Shown piece after piece: positions 43,608 to 55,539 of a stretch of 64,000 nucleotides of DNA. The stretch spans positions 7,417,009 through 7,481,008 of the forward strand of contig CM075938.1 in the NCBI GenBank assembly GCA_038030265.1, given 5' to 3'. Under the pieces are notes generated by a model. That model did not search any database. It saw only the letters and a program-made list of their open reading frames with translations, and was not told the DNA's origin. Made by a program: the position numbers and the translations under genes. Every line of letters begins with the position of its first letter. Within the stretch, counting starts at the first letter, position 1. Source of the stretch: Corythucha ciliata. Its lineage: Eukaryota > Arthropoda > Insecta > Hemiptera > Tingidae.

Positions 43608-45954
43608 CAGTGGCGTGCCCAGGAATTTTCCTTGGGAGGGGTTTTCAAATTATATTTATATAAAATGGTGATTTTTTTTACATAAATGGGTAGGGGGGAG
43701 GGGCGGTCAATAAGTTCGTAAGATGGACACGGTCCTTTATAGTCAATTCGACGCCAATAGTCAATTTCATCTTTTAAGGGCGCGAATAGCCAGTTTGGCA
43801 ATTTTTTCGGTGCAGTATGGCACAAATCGTCATTTAAGCCATCTATACAAGGCGAGAATGATCAGTTCCGGTATTTCTAAGGCACGAATTGTCCGCAGTT
43901 TCACCGTTTTCAAGCCGCGGAGGATCAATCATTTTTTTTTTTTTTTTTTGGGAGCCGATAGCCACTTTGAAGACGCGTAGTAGCCAATGATGCAGCAGCA
44001 AATAATCTGTTTAGCTAATCTTTGGACCGTGAATTTGTGGTACGAGTACGTCATTTTTTGAACTTAAAGAGTCAGGTTTGCTATTTTTAGGGAACGAATC
44101 GTTAGTTTAGACATTTTCAGGGCACGAGGTTCAGTTTGGCCATTTTCGATGCTGGTTAATGGTTGATTTTGCATTTTCAGGACATGAATCATCCGTTTCG
44201 GACCTTTCAAAGCACGAATCTCGCGGTCCGCTAAACGGCGGTCAGTTTTGCTGTTTTTAGAGCAAGGAATTTCAATTTTTTCAAGCGATAATGGTCAGTT
44301 TGGCCAATTTAAGGACAGGAATCGTCTGTTTAGGCATTTAGAGCGCCTAGAGTCAGTTTGGCATCAGTGCATGCATAGTCAGTTTGGCCAATTTTAGGGC
44401 GCGTAGTCTTGAAGCTTGACATTTATACATATAGGGTGTCAAACCAAGGTGATAATAGTCAGTCAGGGCATTTTTGGCGTGCGACTGGTCGATTTTGCTA
44501 TTTTCAGGGCGCGAATCGTCAGTTACACTTTGCCCAAACATAGCAGCACAGGCGGGTTCAATTAGTCCCTTCTAGCCACGTACGAATCGTTATTTTGACC
44601 ATTCTTGGCGCGCAAATGGTCTATTTTGCAGCTAGCAAGACGGGAATAATCTGTTAAGGCATTTCCAGGCCGCCTAGACTCATTTTGGCCATTTTAGAGC
44701 GAGAATCGCCAATTTGGCTGTTTTTAGGGCGCGTGAAGGCATTTTGCCGGTTTTATAGAGTGGTAAATGCCAATTTTTAGGGCGCTAATAGACATTTTAA
44801 ATGCAAGAATCGTCAGTTTTGCCATTTGGGGGCGCGAATATAGTGAGTTTAGCAGTTTTTAGGAAGTGAATTACGGTCCTGTCAAGCCATTTTTAGTCAG
44901 TCTAGCGAAGCACACAATCACCCAAGCCCAAGCCCCTCGCTTGAGCGAATCCTGGATCCGCATCTGATTACGATTATGCCATTTTTAGGGCGTGAATACC
45001 CAATTTTTTTGTTTATTTTTTTATTTTAGAGCACGAATGTTAAATTTAGACATTGTGAAGGCTCAGTTTGGCTATTTTTGACGCGCGAATGGTCGTTTTT
45101 GCCATTCTCAGGTAAGGAATAATCTGTTTAGGACTTGGTAAGGGGCGAATCGTCAGTTTATTGTTAGACTGACTCTATGTGCCCTTGTTCTGGGGCGCAT
45201 AGAATCGGTGTTGCCGATTTTGTGGCTTGAATGCCACAAAATTAGAGCGGGTAGAGTCAGTTTTGCCATTTATATAGGGCGTGAATAGTACGTCAAGTCA
45301 AGGCGCGAAAACCGTCAGTTTGGTTAATTTTGGCGCGCGGGTGGTTGATTTTGCCATTTTTGGAGGAGGAATCATCTGTTCAGGCATTATCAGTGCACAA
45401 ATTGCCAGTTGGTCCAGTTTTATGACTCTTAAAAAAAGTCAGCTTGGACAATTTCAGAGCGGGAATCACCAGCTTGACTATTTTTAGCGCACTTATGTAA
45501 AATCAGTTTAGCTTTTTTCCAAGGCGGAATCAGTTTTAGCCATTTTCAGGACGCGTGAAGTCAATTTGGCTGTTTTTATGGCTCAAATAGCTAGTTTTTC
45601 CATTTTGGGGCGCGAGTATAGTCAGTCTAGGATTCTGTATGGTGGGGATAGCTAATTTAAGGCAGCAAATGGCTGCCAAGTCAGAATGCCTCAAGCCCCT
45701 CTCTCTTGAACAAATCCTGAATTCATGCCTGGACAGTGGAATAGTTATACTTAGCGGGACTAAATTGCTAAAAAACTAACTTTTATGGTCATACAAATCA
45801 CGTTTTTGTTGTTTCTTTTGTTTTTTTACTTTTTTACTTATTCATTTCATTTTATTTATTTATTCATCTTTTATTTTATTTTTTAACTATGGTGGGCTGA
45901 AGTACCCGGGGAGGGGTTCTGACCCCCAAAACCCTCCCCATGGGCACGCCACTG
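43608..45954. mobile_element. hAT-type element carrying array D
   Basis: Perfect 8-base duplication CCTCGTGC at 43600-43607 and 45955-45962. The terminal inverted repeat is CAGTGGCGTGCCCA at both ends. Almost the entire 2.3-kb interior is array D. There is no coding region, so it is non-autonomous. It lies within the PIF/Harbinger-like element. Confidence 0.9.
43730..45700 (+). repeat. Array D inside hAT-type element
   Basis: Degenerate 30-base units with GCGAATCGTCAGTTTGGCCA-like cores, as at 30830-32740. Two related blocks with CAAGCCCCTCGCTTGAGCGA (about 44930) and CAAGCCCCTCTCTCTTGAAC (about 45690) divide it into two halves, suggesting an older duplication of the array plus its terminal sequence. 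Confidence 0.85.
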
Positions 45955-45962
45955 CCTCGTGC

Positions 45963-47060
45963 TCATTCCGCATAACATAATAAAATTCGACTTGACGGAA
46001 CTGGAACACCAGCTTCTTTGCGTGTAGAGTTTATTGAGTCAAGTTCAATATACTTAATTACTGAACAATGAAGACTCTTTCAACGACTGATCAAGTTGAG
46101 GGTCCGGAAGTCCAGACCCTCAACCTTGTGGCCATCAGATAATGGCGCAGGATTTGCCCATCATGACAGCAAACACAGCCCTGTACCCTGCTGCGGATCT
46201 CCTTAAGATGTGGCCAGTACCTATAGGCCGTTGCCGGACCTTACCTGGCCTGTACCCCATCTTTGGCCCAGAGACTTCCCAGCAGAGTCGGTCCCATCAC
46301 TCAGCTCGGCTCGTTAGCCGTAACTGGTGGCCAGCCACCCGCGCCCGAGAGGCACGACGTGGAGGTGGGTCTCTCACCCAGCCAGGTGGACGCTGGCTTG
46401 TGCCATGAACCGAAACCGGGCAGGGAAGGTGCCCCTGTACCCTGCATAGTAGCCAAGACTCAAGAGTCGTCCTTGCCAATCTGGGCCTTCATTTTTTGCC
46501 CAATATTCTGTGCGAGAGGCACACGACGCACCTTTAAGAAATCTAATGTCCCCACGCACATTAATGGCCACATTTTAGCTAATTAGGTAATTTAATAAAT
46601 GCAGAATTAAGCAGAGAAAGGAAGACGAGGAATGATAAGACGGGGGTCGAGGTATCATCTGTTCAGTTCCCCAAACCTCTAGAAGGTAGAATGCTGCCAG
46701 AAAAAAAGGTCTTGAAACAAATCTGGGAAAAAGTCGGACATTTCTTGCGCAAGTACTTGTCTGCCCATATGGGAATATATTTCAGTGTTTAAACTTGGTT
46801 CAAACGAAGCATTTTAGTTTTTTGTTTCACTTCAGCAGAGGGTTTAAGGGAGGGGGTAATAAAAATGCTTCAAATATGTGCGAATAATTTCATACTAAGC
46901 CCCTTACGATGGGGAAGCGAGGTTCGATTTTTCAAAGGTAATTCGACTCATAACAAATAAGAAGGTTAGAACCCACCTCACCCCCTTTCAATTTTTAGAA
47001 GAAGTAAGGAGGAGTCTAGTCTCCAACTTCTGCCGTTTCGTTTAGACATTTTTTGTGTTG
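45963..47060. other. GC-richer unassigned block in Harbinger-like element
   Basis: 46080-46480 is noticeably GC-richer than its surroundings and lacks homopolymers. Frames on both strands are open, but I recognise no domain. It could be an LTR or a SINE/5' UTR piece of an unlisted element. Confidence 0.4.
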
Positions 47061-48020
47061 GTTAAAGTGAATAGTCCCTCGCCTTTTTATTTATTTTTTC
47101 GGAGATTAGAAAAATGGCTCGTGAACTTGGTGCCCGGCGAAGTAAAGGCTCACAAAGAAGGAGAAGCCAGCTTTCAAAAAAACCATGTTGATATTGTTCT
47201 ACGATGATCGTTGTAGATTGCAAGTCATCGCAGAAAAACTGTAGCGGCTGAATTGAATACGAAATGTCAAAGAAGAAAGGGCAGTCGTTTATGGTACACC
47301 GAACACTGAATCCCATCAAAAACTTTAAAAAAAAACACACACAGTGTAGTGAGCTCAACGGCCAGAAAATAAGTTTTCATGGGTGATGGTGATGCTCACA
47401 GTTTCACAAGTGCTGTACACCGTACCCTGTGTCTCGAGTTTCCTTGTCACCCGAAAGTCATCAATTTCGACTAATCCCGGAAGGCACCAAACCCGACATT
47501 CGTGTGCTTTTGACGGTGGTCTCTGGAGGGTGTAAATGTGTCGAACACGTCTTTTATGACTTCAAAAGCATAATTTATTATAATCAACTCATAAATAAAC
47601 GATGCAATTTGACTACACGAAGTGTTTTTACCGTGAGCTGCGCCGGAGTGAAAAGACATTTTGGTTATCTAGAATTCTAGAGAGAGGTGAAGAAAATAAT
47701 GTTCATCTGAAGCCGAACGGATTCAAAAAATCAAGTTGCCCCTGTCGATTGCGAATCAGGTCTTCCCGACACTAATTATTACGTAGAGAAACTTAAAAAA
47801 TATGTGAAAAACACTGAACTGCCTTAAAACATGGGATTTGTATCAATAATGTCAAACTGTCCTAGGGGTTGATGATAAGGTGATAAGGTTTATTATGAGT
47901 CGAAACTTCCCCGACGTATAAAAAAGAAATAATTGAATTTCTTGAACTATCATTCAACCAAACAAACCTAAAACTTCACTTTTAATGTTTTTAACTACTT
48001 AAAACACCAGCTACAATAGA
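47061..48020. other. No recognisable gene
   Basis: Interior right part of the Harbinger-like element. Short frames only; none shows the DDE transposase or Myb-like protein expected for an autonomous copy. Confidence 0.4.
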
Positions 48021-48058
48021 AGGCAGGACAGAAAAGTCTCCGTGTGTACACGGCTTAA

Positions 48059-48600
48059 AAGATAAAGGATTCAGTGTTTACATCCCGAGACATCTACTGA
48101 TGAGACAGGGGGTTGTGCGGGGAGTTGACACCCAGCTAACAGAAGAGGAAATCAAAGAAAATGTTTTCACTTCTTACGGAAATATTGAGGTTTTAAAAGT
48201 AAAACGGCTAACAAGGCGAATAGTTGACAAGGAATCACAGCAGAGTAAAAACATTCCTACGCAGTCCGTTCGGCTGACTGTTAGGGGACAGAGTTTACCG
48301 TCGTGTGTGTTTATATGTATATCATACGGCTTGCGAAGTCACTCCGTTTATTCCGAATGTTGTCCAATGCAAGAACTGCCTACGATTTGGTCACTTCGCC
48401 GACCAATGTAAAAGTCATGTGAGGTGTGAAAAGTGCGGTGAGGACCACGAATCTAAAACATGTCAAAATAATGAAATGAAATGCGCAAATTGCAAGAGTT
48501 CTGATCATGGAGCCAATAATAAGAGCCTCTGTCCTAGCTATCACAGAATTACAAAAGGTGTTGATAAGCAGAAACAATACGTCGCCGGGTATGGATCTAA
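48059..48600 (+). pseudogene. I-like LINE I2 ORF1, zinc-knuckle part
   Basis: Continues ORF1 with VYIPRHLLMRQGVVRGVDTQ. After a frameshift near 48300 it carries three CCHC knuckles: CKNCLRFGHFADQC, CEKCGEDHESKTC and CANCKSSDHGANNKSLC. It runs straight into RT sequence in another frame near 48540, so the rest of ORF1 and the whole endonuclease are missing. Confidence 0.82.
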
Positions 48601-49700
48601 TCACTTACCCAATAATTGCAAGTCTGCCATTACAAGCGCAATATATCCTTCTTCGTATTTTTAATGAAATGTGGCACTCGGGGTCCTTTCCGGATGACTG
48701 GAAAGATTTCGCAGTAATTCCATTACTTAAGCCGCAGAAACCACCTAACTTGAGCGACTCATATCGGCCAATTTCCTTATCGTCTTGCTTTATGAAGACC
48801 TTTGAACGCATGGTAAAAAACAGATTAGAGTGGTGGCTGGAGTCGAACGATAAAATTCCTGACTCGCAATACGGGGTTCCTCGTGGGAAATCAACATACT
48901 GCAGCCTCGCTCATTTAGTAACTGATATAGATATAGGCTTCATCAATAGAAAAGTTACTCTTGGGCTATTTCTTGATATCCAAGGAGCTTATGATCATGT
49001 GCTATCTCTACTGCAAAAAAGGATGGTTCAATTGGGAATACCAAGTCGAGTTTGCCACAATATCATTTCCTTAATGAAAGGAAGGCGATTGCATGTTCGC
49101 TTGAATGATGTTTGGATCGGTCCTAGAGTTGCTAATCAGGGCCTTTCTCAGGGGGATATTCTCAGTCCACTCCTCTACAGTATCTATGTTTCGGATATTG
49201 AAGATATTCTGGTTCCAGGAGTCAAGATTCTTCAATATGCAGATGACATCTGCTTGTACGTCTCGAGCGACACCATATCAGAGTGTATCAATAAATTGGA
49301 CCAGACATTTCAATACTTGGAGTACTGAAGTAGGGCTGGAAATCTCTACCCAAAAATCAAGTTGCTGCCTTTTTGCTCGTAGACGCAACGTGATTATTGA
49401 CCTTCAGGTCATCCTAGGAGGGTGGACATTCAAAGTTCAGACTAAAGTTCGATTTTTGGGTATGTTCATTGATAAGGGCTTACGATGGAAATCCCATATA
49501 AAATACGTTTGCGATCGTACCGAAAAAGTAGTTAATATCCTTCGGATGGTCACAAGTTTACACTGGGGTGCTGATCCCAATATCGCTTTGTTTTACAAAG
49601 CGTGTGTGCGGTCAATTATGGACTACGGCTGTATGTTTTATGGAAATGCATCCAAAACTAGCTTAAGCGGGCTAGACAAAATTCAAAACAAATGCTTAAG
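48530..49700 (+). pseudogene. I-like LINE I2 reverse transcriptase
   Basis: Two frames with a shift around 49325. Motifs: SYRPISLSSCFMKTFERMVK, YGVPRGKSTYCSLAHLV, LGLFLDIQGAYDHV (motif A), QGLSQGDILSPLLYSIYV (motif B) and LQYADDICLYV (motif C). After the shift come RFLGMFIDKGLRWKSH and the thumb ACVRSIMDYGCMFYG. The fingers begin abruptly after the ORF1 knuckles. Confidence 0.87.
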
Positions 49701-50870
49701 ATTTTGCCTTGGGTTATTGAAATCCACGCCAGTGGATTGTGTATTAGCTGAGTCAGGGATAGCCCCATTATCCTTGAGAAGGAAATTGTTGGCGGATAGA
49801 TTTTTCTTTAAACTCAGGGCTTTTGAATCGAGCATTATGAGTAAAATTTGTTCCCTTGCAATTCAGGATCTAACCAGTTCATACCGCCGAAAGAAAGCAT
49901 ATCCATTATTGTGTGCCAGTTTCACGCACTTCTCGAAAGCCTCCGGTCAAATAAAACAGTCAAAGAAACTCCAAATTTTCGAGTACGAATACACGTTGAA
50001 CTATAAAGTTAATACTCTTGAGTTAGACCTTGAGCCATATCACAACTCTATAATGGTAAATCAGGCTTTCGAAGATAAGGTATGTAGGCTACTATTGGGT
50101 TTTCATTTGGTGTTCACCGATGGATCCAGGTTAGACGGAAAAATCGGTTGTGGAGTGTTCGATCCGATTAACGACAAGGAATTCATGTTTAAGCTACCGG
50201 AAAATAGTTCTGTTTTTACGGCTGAACTTACAGCGATTGTAGAAGCTTTGAAATATGCTGGTACTTTGCACGGCCAAAAGATTGCTATTATCACGGACAG
50301 CCTAAGTGCAGTCCGTGCTCTAAAATATTTCGCTTACTCCTCGAAAGTCTCCTGTATTGCCACAGAAATAATTCATCTTGTGAAAAATTTAGAAGAAAAG
50401 GGAGTAGCAGTAGTGTTAGTTTGAATACGTGGACATATTGTGGTGAGGGGCAATTCACGTGCGGATGAATTAGCTAGGATCGGAACGATATCGGGTGAAC
50501 AGATTGATCTGCTGCTACCGAACACAGATTTCTGGGAACTGGCACTAGGTAGTAGGCTTGAGCAATGGCAAAAGGTGTATCGGAGTAATGACAGAGTTGG
50601 CTCATTTTATAAAAATATGTTCCCACTCGTACGACGAAACGTCTGGTTTAGGAGTAGTGATTGGAGAAAAGAGTTCTTTCGCATCATTTTCAGACTGAAA
50701 TTATCAAATTCAGCCATACGTTGAAATATGTGAGGTTTTTAAGTCAAGACTCGCAGCCCGCAGGCAAAAAGTTTGAAGTTCACGGAACTTTAAAAATCGT
50801 GCCCTATATAAAAACAGTCCCACAAACAAGCAGCGATGTCCAATATTTCTGGGATTGAACAAAATGATTG
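49701..50870 (+). pseudogene. I-like LINE I2 RNase H and C-terminus
   Basis: RNase H motifs LVFTDGSRLDGKIG, FTAELTAIVEALK and AIITDSLSAVRALK precede an in-frame TGA at 50422, where a Trp is expected. The frame then continues with GHIVVRGNSRADELA (the His/Asp motif) and a C-terminal piece ending near 50724, with more decay after it. Confidence 0.83.
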
Positions 50871-50900
50871 GCTTCTTTCGCACCGATGTTTATTCATTTC

Positions 50901-53900
50901 ATCCCATAAACAATGTGGAAGGAGTTTCTTCCGTATTATATACGAAAGATATTTCACCATTGCAAGTCCTTTTTAGGTATCTAATAATTTTTCTTCTATA
51001 AAAGGAAAAACAACTCTTTGATATTTTTTGTTTGGATGATCCCGACTGATCCATTGGTAGAGATAAAAGAAAAAAAAGAGTCAGACATCTGCTGCCTCCG
51101 ACATATGGCTGTAAATGTCACTGTACACTTTAGCCTCATTGAAAGTATCAATTTTTTTTATATTTTTATTTAGTAACTTAAAACTGTAATGAAAAATTCG
51201 TGAGGTTTCTCATAGACAAAAAAATAATCTTCGGGTTGCTTCTTTTATGTGTCACATTCACGATAAAACCGAAATAAGATTGTGAATTCCAGTGGTATTC
51301 ACGTGGTTAGATTTTTTTTTTTTTCAAAAGGAGCTTTCAAGTGGAACCCGCGGCTTCCCACATGAGTTTATCCGGGCGAACCGGACTCGACGGGTTTTAG
51401 CCAATAATCCAGTAGTGTTTTGTTGCTGGGTATAACATAGTGAGAAGCGGAAAATCATCCTTATAGCAACCAAGATCATTACCACCCACGCCCATAATAT
51501 TTAATTATTTTGTTGGTTAACACGTTCAAAATGTATCTTACGATTAGTTTTTATAGGCAAAGATTAATTTTTTAAGAATATTACGTGAGAACTTTTTTAA
51601 AAATGTATGGGTCGGTTCCGAACCAAAAAGTTCCATCCCTCTTTTTCACCCCCTCATCATCACCCCTTGACTGCTATAATAACAGCGGTGAGGTTAGGAG
51701 CAATTATAAACCCCCGGCTCTATTTTACAGGATTTATAACTATAGCCAAAGGCTGATGGGAAGTAGCTAATGGGCCCTGAGGCAATGATGAAACATTGTG
51801 AGTCTTCGGGGCGTTCGGGACGGATTTTAATCCTCTTTCGAGTGTGTTGAAGACGATGGTTGTTTGGGTTAGGGGGGGCGGGGTTTGAGTTATTTCTTTC
51901 TTTATGAACTGGGGAAAAGAGACGATGGTGGCTCATTTTTGTACATGTAGAAGACCCTCGTTCTTTGTTTTGTTATTACATTGGTGGTCAGGCGAAAGTA
52001 TTGTAAGTCAAAAAAAAAAAAAAAAAAAGACCGGCTTTTAAAGTGGACCAAGGTTGAACCATTGGGTGTAGTTACGCGCAATTATCAGAGAAAACGAATA
52101 AACAGGACGAAATAACAAAAAATAATTTGGGTTTTAGGTGGGTGGGAAATTCAGCGATTTGATTTATTAGAGAATGCCGACTTTCAAAGACCAGGCGTAT
52201 ATATTTGGGTTTCGTTCTTTCGCCACTTAGGCACTCCCAGCCCAGCGTTTAAGACCGCGGTCTCAATATACAGTGGGGGTGCGTCCATCCATGAAAGCTT
52301 TAGGAGTAACTTTGAAATGAATTAACTTGAAAAGTCAATAAGGGTGAGATGTGGTGTGAAAAAGGCACCCCTTTCATAATAAAGCACGACTATAGAACGA
52401 TCAAAAGGTTCCTAAAAGGCGTAAAAGCTCTAAGCCAAATATTTTGAAAGAGGTACACGTCAAAGATGAACAAGGGAGAGAAAGAAGAAAAAAAAAGAGA
52501 AGAGATTGATATATTTTTAATGATCTAGCCTCCCCTTTCCCATACACCCTTATACGCCATTGTTCAACATCTCCCCTTTCCCCCTTACCCCTCCCAACAA
52601 GAAGATCTTTTACTATAATCAGCCCGTTGATATCTGCCGTAACGCCAAGGCATCAATCTCCCTATATACTGAAGTCCCACCGAAAAATAGTAACCTCACA
52701 GCTGCTGCTTGGCCCTTTTTATTAATGACCCGCTTTTTAAACCATCATTTTAAGTGCAATTTGTTGGTTTTTAATTACCTTCTCCCATTTTTTTTTTTTG
52801 TGAGCATAGCCCATCCTATACGAGCGTGATGAACTATCAAAATCTGACGGGTGTTTTTTTCTTCATAATAGCGTTTGAATCGGAAGAAAAATCGACTTAT
52901 TTAGACTGTGGAAACGGTCGTTATCATCAATAGCTTTGTCAGGTTAATTGTTGTAATATAAATTATGCGGTTATCAGATTGTGGGGCCGATGCCGAACAT
53001 ACAGTTTTTCCAGTTAAGTTGGAAGTTTCCCGCTCTTGATTTTTTCGTTATCGCTTTACTCTAAGCACGATGGTACGGCTCTTGGGTCTACTATAGGTGT
53101 TAGATATTTGAGAAACATGTTGAGATGGTGAACCCTCCCGTTTGAGGGTAGGTTTAGGATGGAAAATTACAGGTGGTGGCTGCTAATAGAGCCTCCTCCA
53201 ATTTGTAACCCCTCTACCCTACCCCCTCCACATTTCACGGCGTGGCAATCTATTTGAAATTAGAAGCTAACTGGGCACTGCCACTCTTGTCCCTCTTAAT
53301 TTTGCCGCTTCTTCTCTCGAAACTTCACCCCCTTCCCCCCTCACCACCCAGTGCCACTATAGCACAACCAGGAACCTCATTAATTGCTAATATACATACA
53401 AGTCAAATTGAGCATCATCTAACCTCCCCTCCCCCTTTCTTGCTACTAATTAAATATAATCACTCTAGAAATTAATCATCCGCCAGTTATTCGTTTCATT
53501 TTTTTTTTTTTTTTTTTTTTTTTTAAGTTAACTTCCCCCAACCTCTTCACCCATCTCATTATTCCACTCTCCGTCGATAAAAGTGTGACGGTCACACTAG
53601 TAACAATTCTTCGCAGCCTCAAGTTCTGTACATGGAGAGAGAGAAAAATTGAAAGATAGTGTCACGTCCGTGTAATGAGGTCCGCGTTGTGTGACGGTGA
53701 GGGGAATAGAAAGGGAATAAGAAACCCTCTCATCAAGATTGATTAGGAACAGTTATCCGTCAAATTTGTCGGTTGGTCATGGGTGTCCAGTGTGGGTGCA
53801 TGGGGGGGGGGGGAGGGGAGCGCGCGAGAGTGTGGCAAAACGATTGATGGGAAAGCGACACATTATACTATAAAAGCCGCCGCCGGACGCGAAATGCGCG

Positions 53901-54230
53901 ATTGTACCGCGCGCCGGTGGGATATGACCACGTCCCGTAATGTAATATTTTCTGACAAAACGAAGTAGAAAGAGAAGGATTGGATGAAATCGAGAGAGTA
54001 AGACAGACCCCCCCCCCCCCCAATTCGTGAGTTTGGATTTGTTTAAAAATATAGTTTTACGAGGTTTATCTCGCTGTAGAAAGCTAAACCCATGAAAGTG
54101 TATTTTCATGGGAGTAGAAAGAGATGGGGCTGGGTTCATTATCCGCGGGCCCGGACTTCCATGACGGCCCCGGATTACAAAAGTAACGAAAAGGATGAAA
54201 CAAAGAAAAATGAAGGAAATATTCACTGAG
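50901..54230. other. 3.3 kb without recognisable genes
   Basis: AT-rich sequence with homopolymers (A run 52010-52028, T run 53498-53524, G run 53804-53813, C run 54008-54020). Pyrimidine-rich stretches such as 53200-53350 occur, but I find no conserved frame, array or foldback. A TATAAAAG at 53870 precedes a CpG-rich stretch (53876-53935) and could be a core promoter, but no gene follows that I can recognise. Confidence 0.4.
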
Positions 54231-54235
54231 GTTTA

Positions 54236-55375
54236 AGCTCTGCTGTGGTTGGAGCTTTGCTGTGGCTCGAAAAAAGCAAAGGCCACGGTTGGAGCTCCGC
54301 TGAGGTTGAGCTTTTGCTATCGCGTTGGGCCAGCAAACACTCAAACAATAGCAAAGTTCCAATCACAGCAAAGGTCCAACCAAAGCAGAGTGCCAACTAC
54401 AGCAAAGGCGAATCATCTGCAAAGCTCCGAAACACAGTAAAACTCCAACCACGAAGATCCAATTGTGGTTGAGTTCCAACCAGAATAGACTCAAGTAAAG
54501 CTTTCCTTATTTTCCTGTGGTTGGACCTTTCCAGTGGTTGGCACTCTGATGTGGTTGGAGCTTTGCTGTTATTGGACCTTTGCTGTGGCTGGCGCTTCGC
54601 TGTGGTTGGACTTTTCCTGTGGTTGGAGCTTTGCTGGGGTTTGACCATCGCTGTGGTTGAGCCTTTTTTGTGGTTGAGCCTTTGCTGTGGTTGAGACTTT
54701 GCTGTGGTTGGGCCTTTGCTGTGGTTCGACCTTTGTTTGTTTCGGAGCTTTGCTATGGTTGGACAATTGCAGGGGTTGGACCATTGCTGTGGTTGGCGCT
54801 TTGCTGTGGTTCGACCTTTGCTGTGGCTGGCGCTTCGCTGTGGTTGGACCTTTCCTGTGGTTGGAGCTTTGCTGGGGTTTGACCATCGCTGTGGTTGAGC
54901 CTTTTTTGTGGTTGAGCCTTTGCTGTGGTTGAGACTTTGCTGTGGTTGGGCCTTTGCTGTGGTTCGACCTTTGTTTGTTTCGGAGCTTTGCTATGGTTGG
55001 ACCATTGCTGTGGTTGGCGCTTTGCTGTGGTTCGACCTTTGCTGTGGTTGGACCTTTCCTGTGGTTGGAGCTTTGCTGGGGTTTGACCATTGCTGTGGTT
55101 GAGCCTTTGCTGTGGTTCGGCCTTAGCTGTGGTCGGTGCTTTGCTGAGGTTTGACCTTAGTTTGTTTCGGAGCTTTCCTACGATTGGACAATGGCAGGGG
55201 TTGGGCCATTGCTGTGGTTGGGCCAGTGCTGTGGTTGGGCTCTTGCTTTGGTACGACCTTAACGTGGTTGGAGCTTCGCTGTGGTATGACAATAGCTGGG
55301 GTTGGACCATTGCTGTGGTTGGATCGTTCCTGTGGTTGGAGTTTTGCTGTAATTCGACCTTTAGATCAGTAGATC
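54236..55375 (+). repeat. Array F, 17-base minisatellite with 14-unit higher order
   Basis: The unit is GCTGTGGTTGGACCTTT, 17 bases. A variant GTTTGTTTCGGAGCTTT keeps the length. A block of 14 units (238 bases) starting at 54590 recurs at 54828 with few changes, a higher-order repeat. From about 54340 to 54460 the units are inverted. Because 17 is not a multiple of three and the unit has few stops, all frames stay open and encode 17-residue repeats; these are not taken as genes. Confidence 0.92.
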
Positions 55376-55539
55376 CTAGAACTAGGAAGTTGGAAAATAA
55401 TTACAAACTAATTTTTTACTAATAATTGGTAGCAATGGAGGCGGAAGTAAGACGGCATTAGGGGGATCAAAAATCTGAGCAGTTGAAATTTTACCATTCC
55501 TCCCCCTCAACGAATTATCGTGTTGAGAGTAGGTGAAAA

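Larger units (their letters stand above)
43294..48055. mobile_element. PIF/Harbinger-like 4.76-kb element
   Basis: Long inverted termini: AGCCCTGTACACACGGAGAC on the left and AGCCGTGTACACACGGAGAC on the complement of the right, both continuing TTTTCTGTCCTG. TAA is duplicated at 43291-43293 and 48056-48058. Removing it restores the LINE I2 ORF1 frame. No transposase was recognised. The interior holds an AAT microsatellite, the hAT-type element 43608-45954 and 2 kb of unassigned sequence. Confidence 0.82.
43140..50900 (+). mobile_element. I-like LINE I2, split and internally deleted
   Basis: Plus-strand LINE with an ORF1 piece before (43149-43290) and after (48059-48600) a 4.76-kb DNA-transposon insertion. 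RT follows (about 48530-49700), then RNase H (50110-50480) and a C-terminal part. It is 5'-truncated in ORF1, the endonuclease is deleted, and RT and RNase H have a frameshift and a stop. The 3' boundary near 50900 is approximate. Confidence 0.78.

Noticed and set aside
47062..47680. Possible transposase of the Harbinger-like element
   Set aside because: I tried both strands and saw no DDE, Myb-like or helix-turn-helix pattern that held in one frame.
54569..55310. Long open frames in array F on both strands, encoding 17-residue repeats
   Set aside because: They follow from a 17-base unit without stops; all frames are open and the periodicity is in DNA, not codons.
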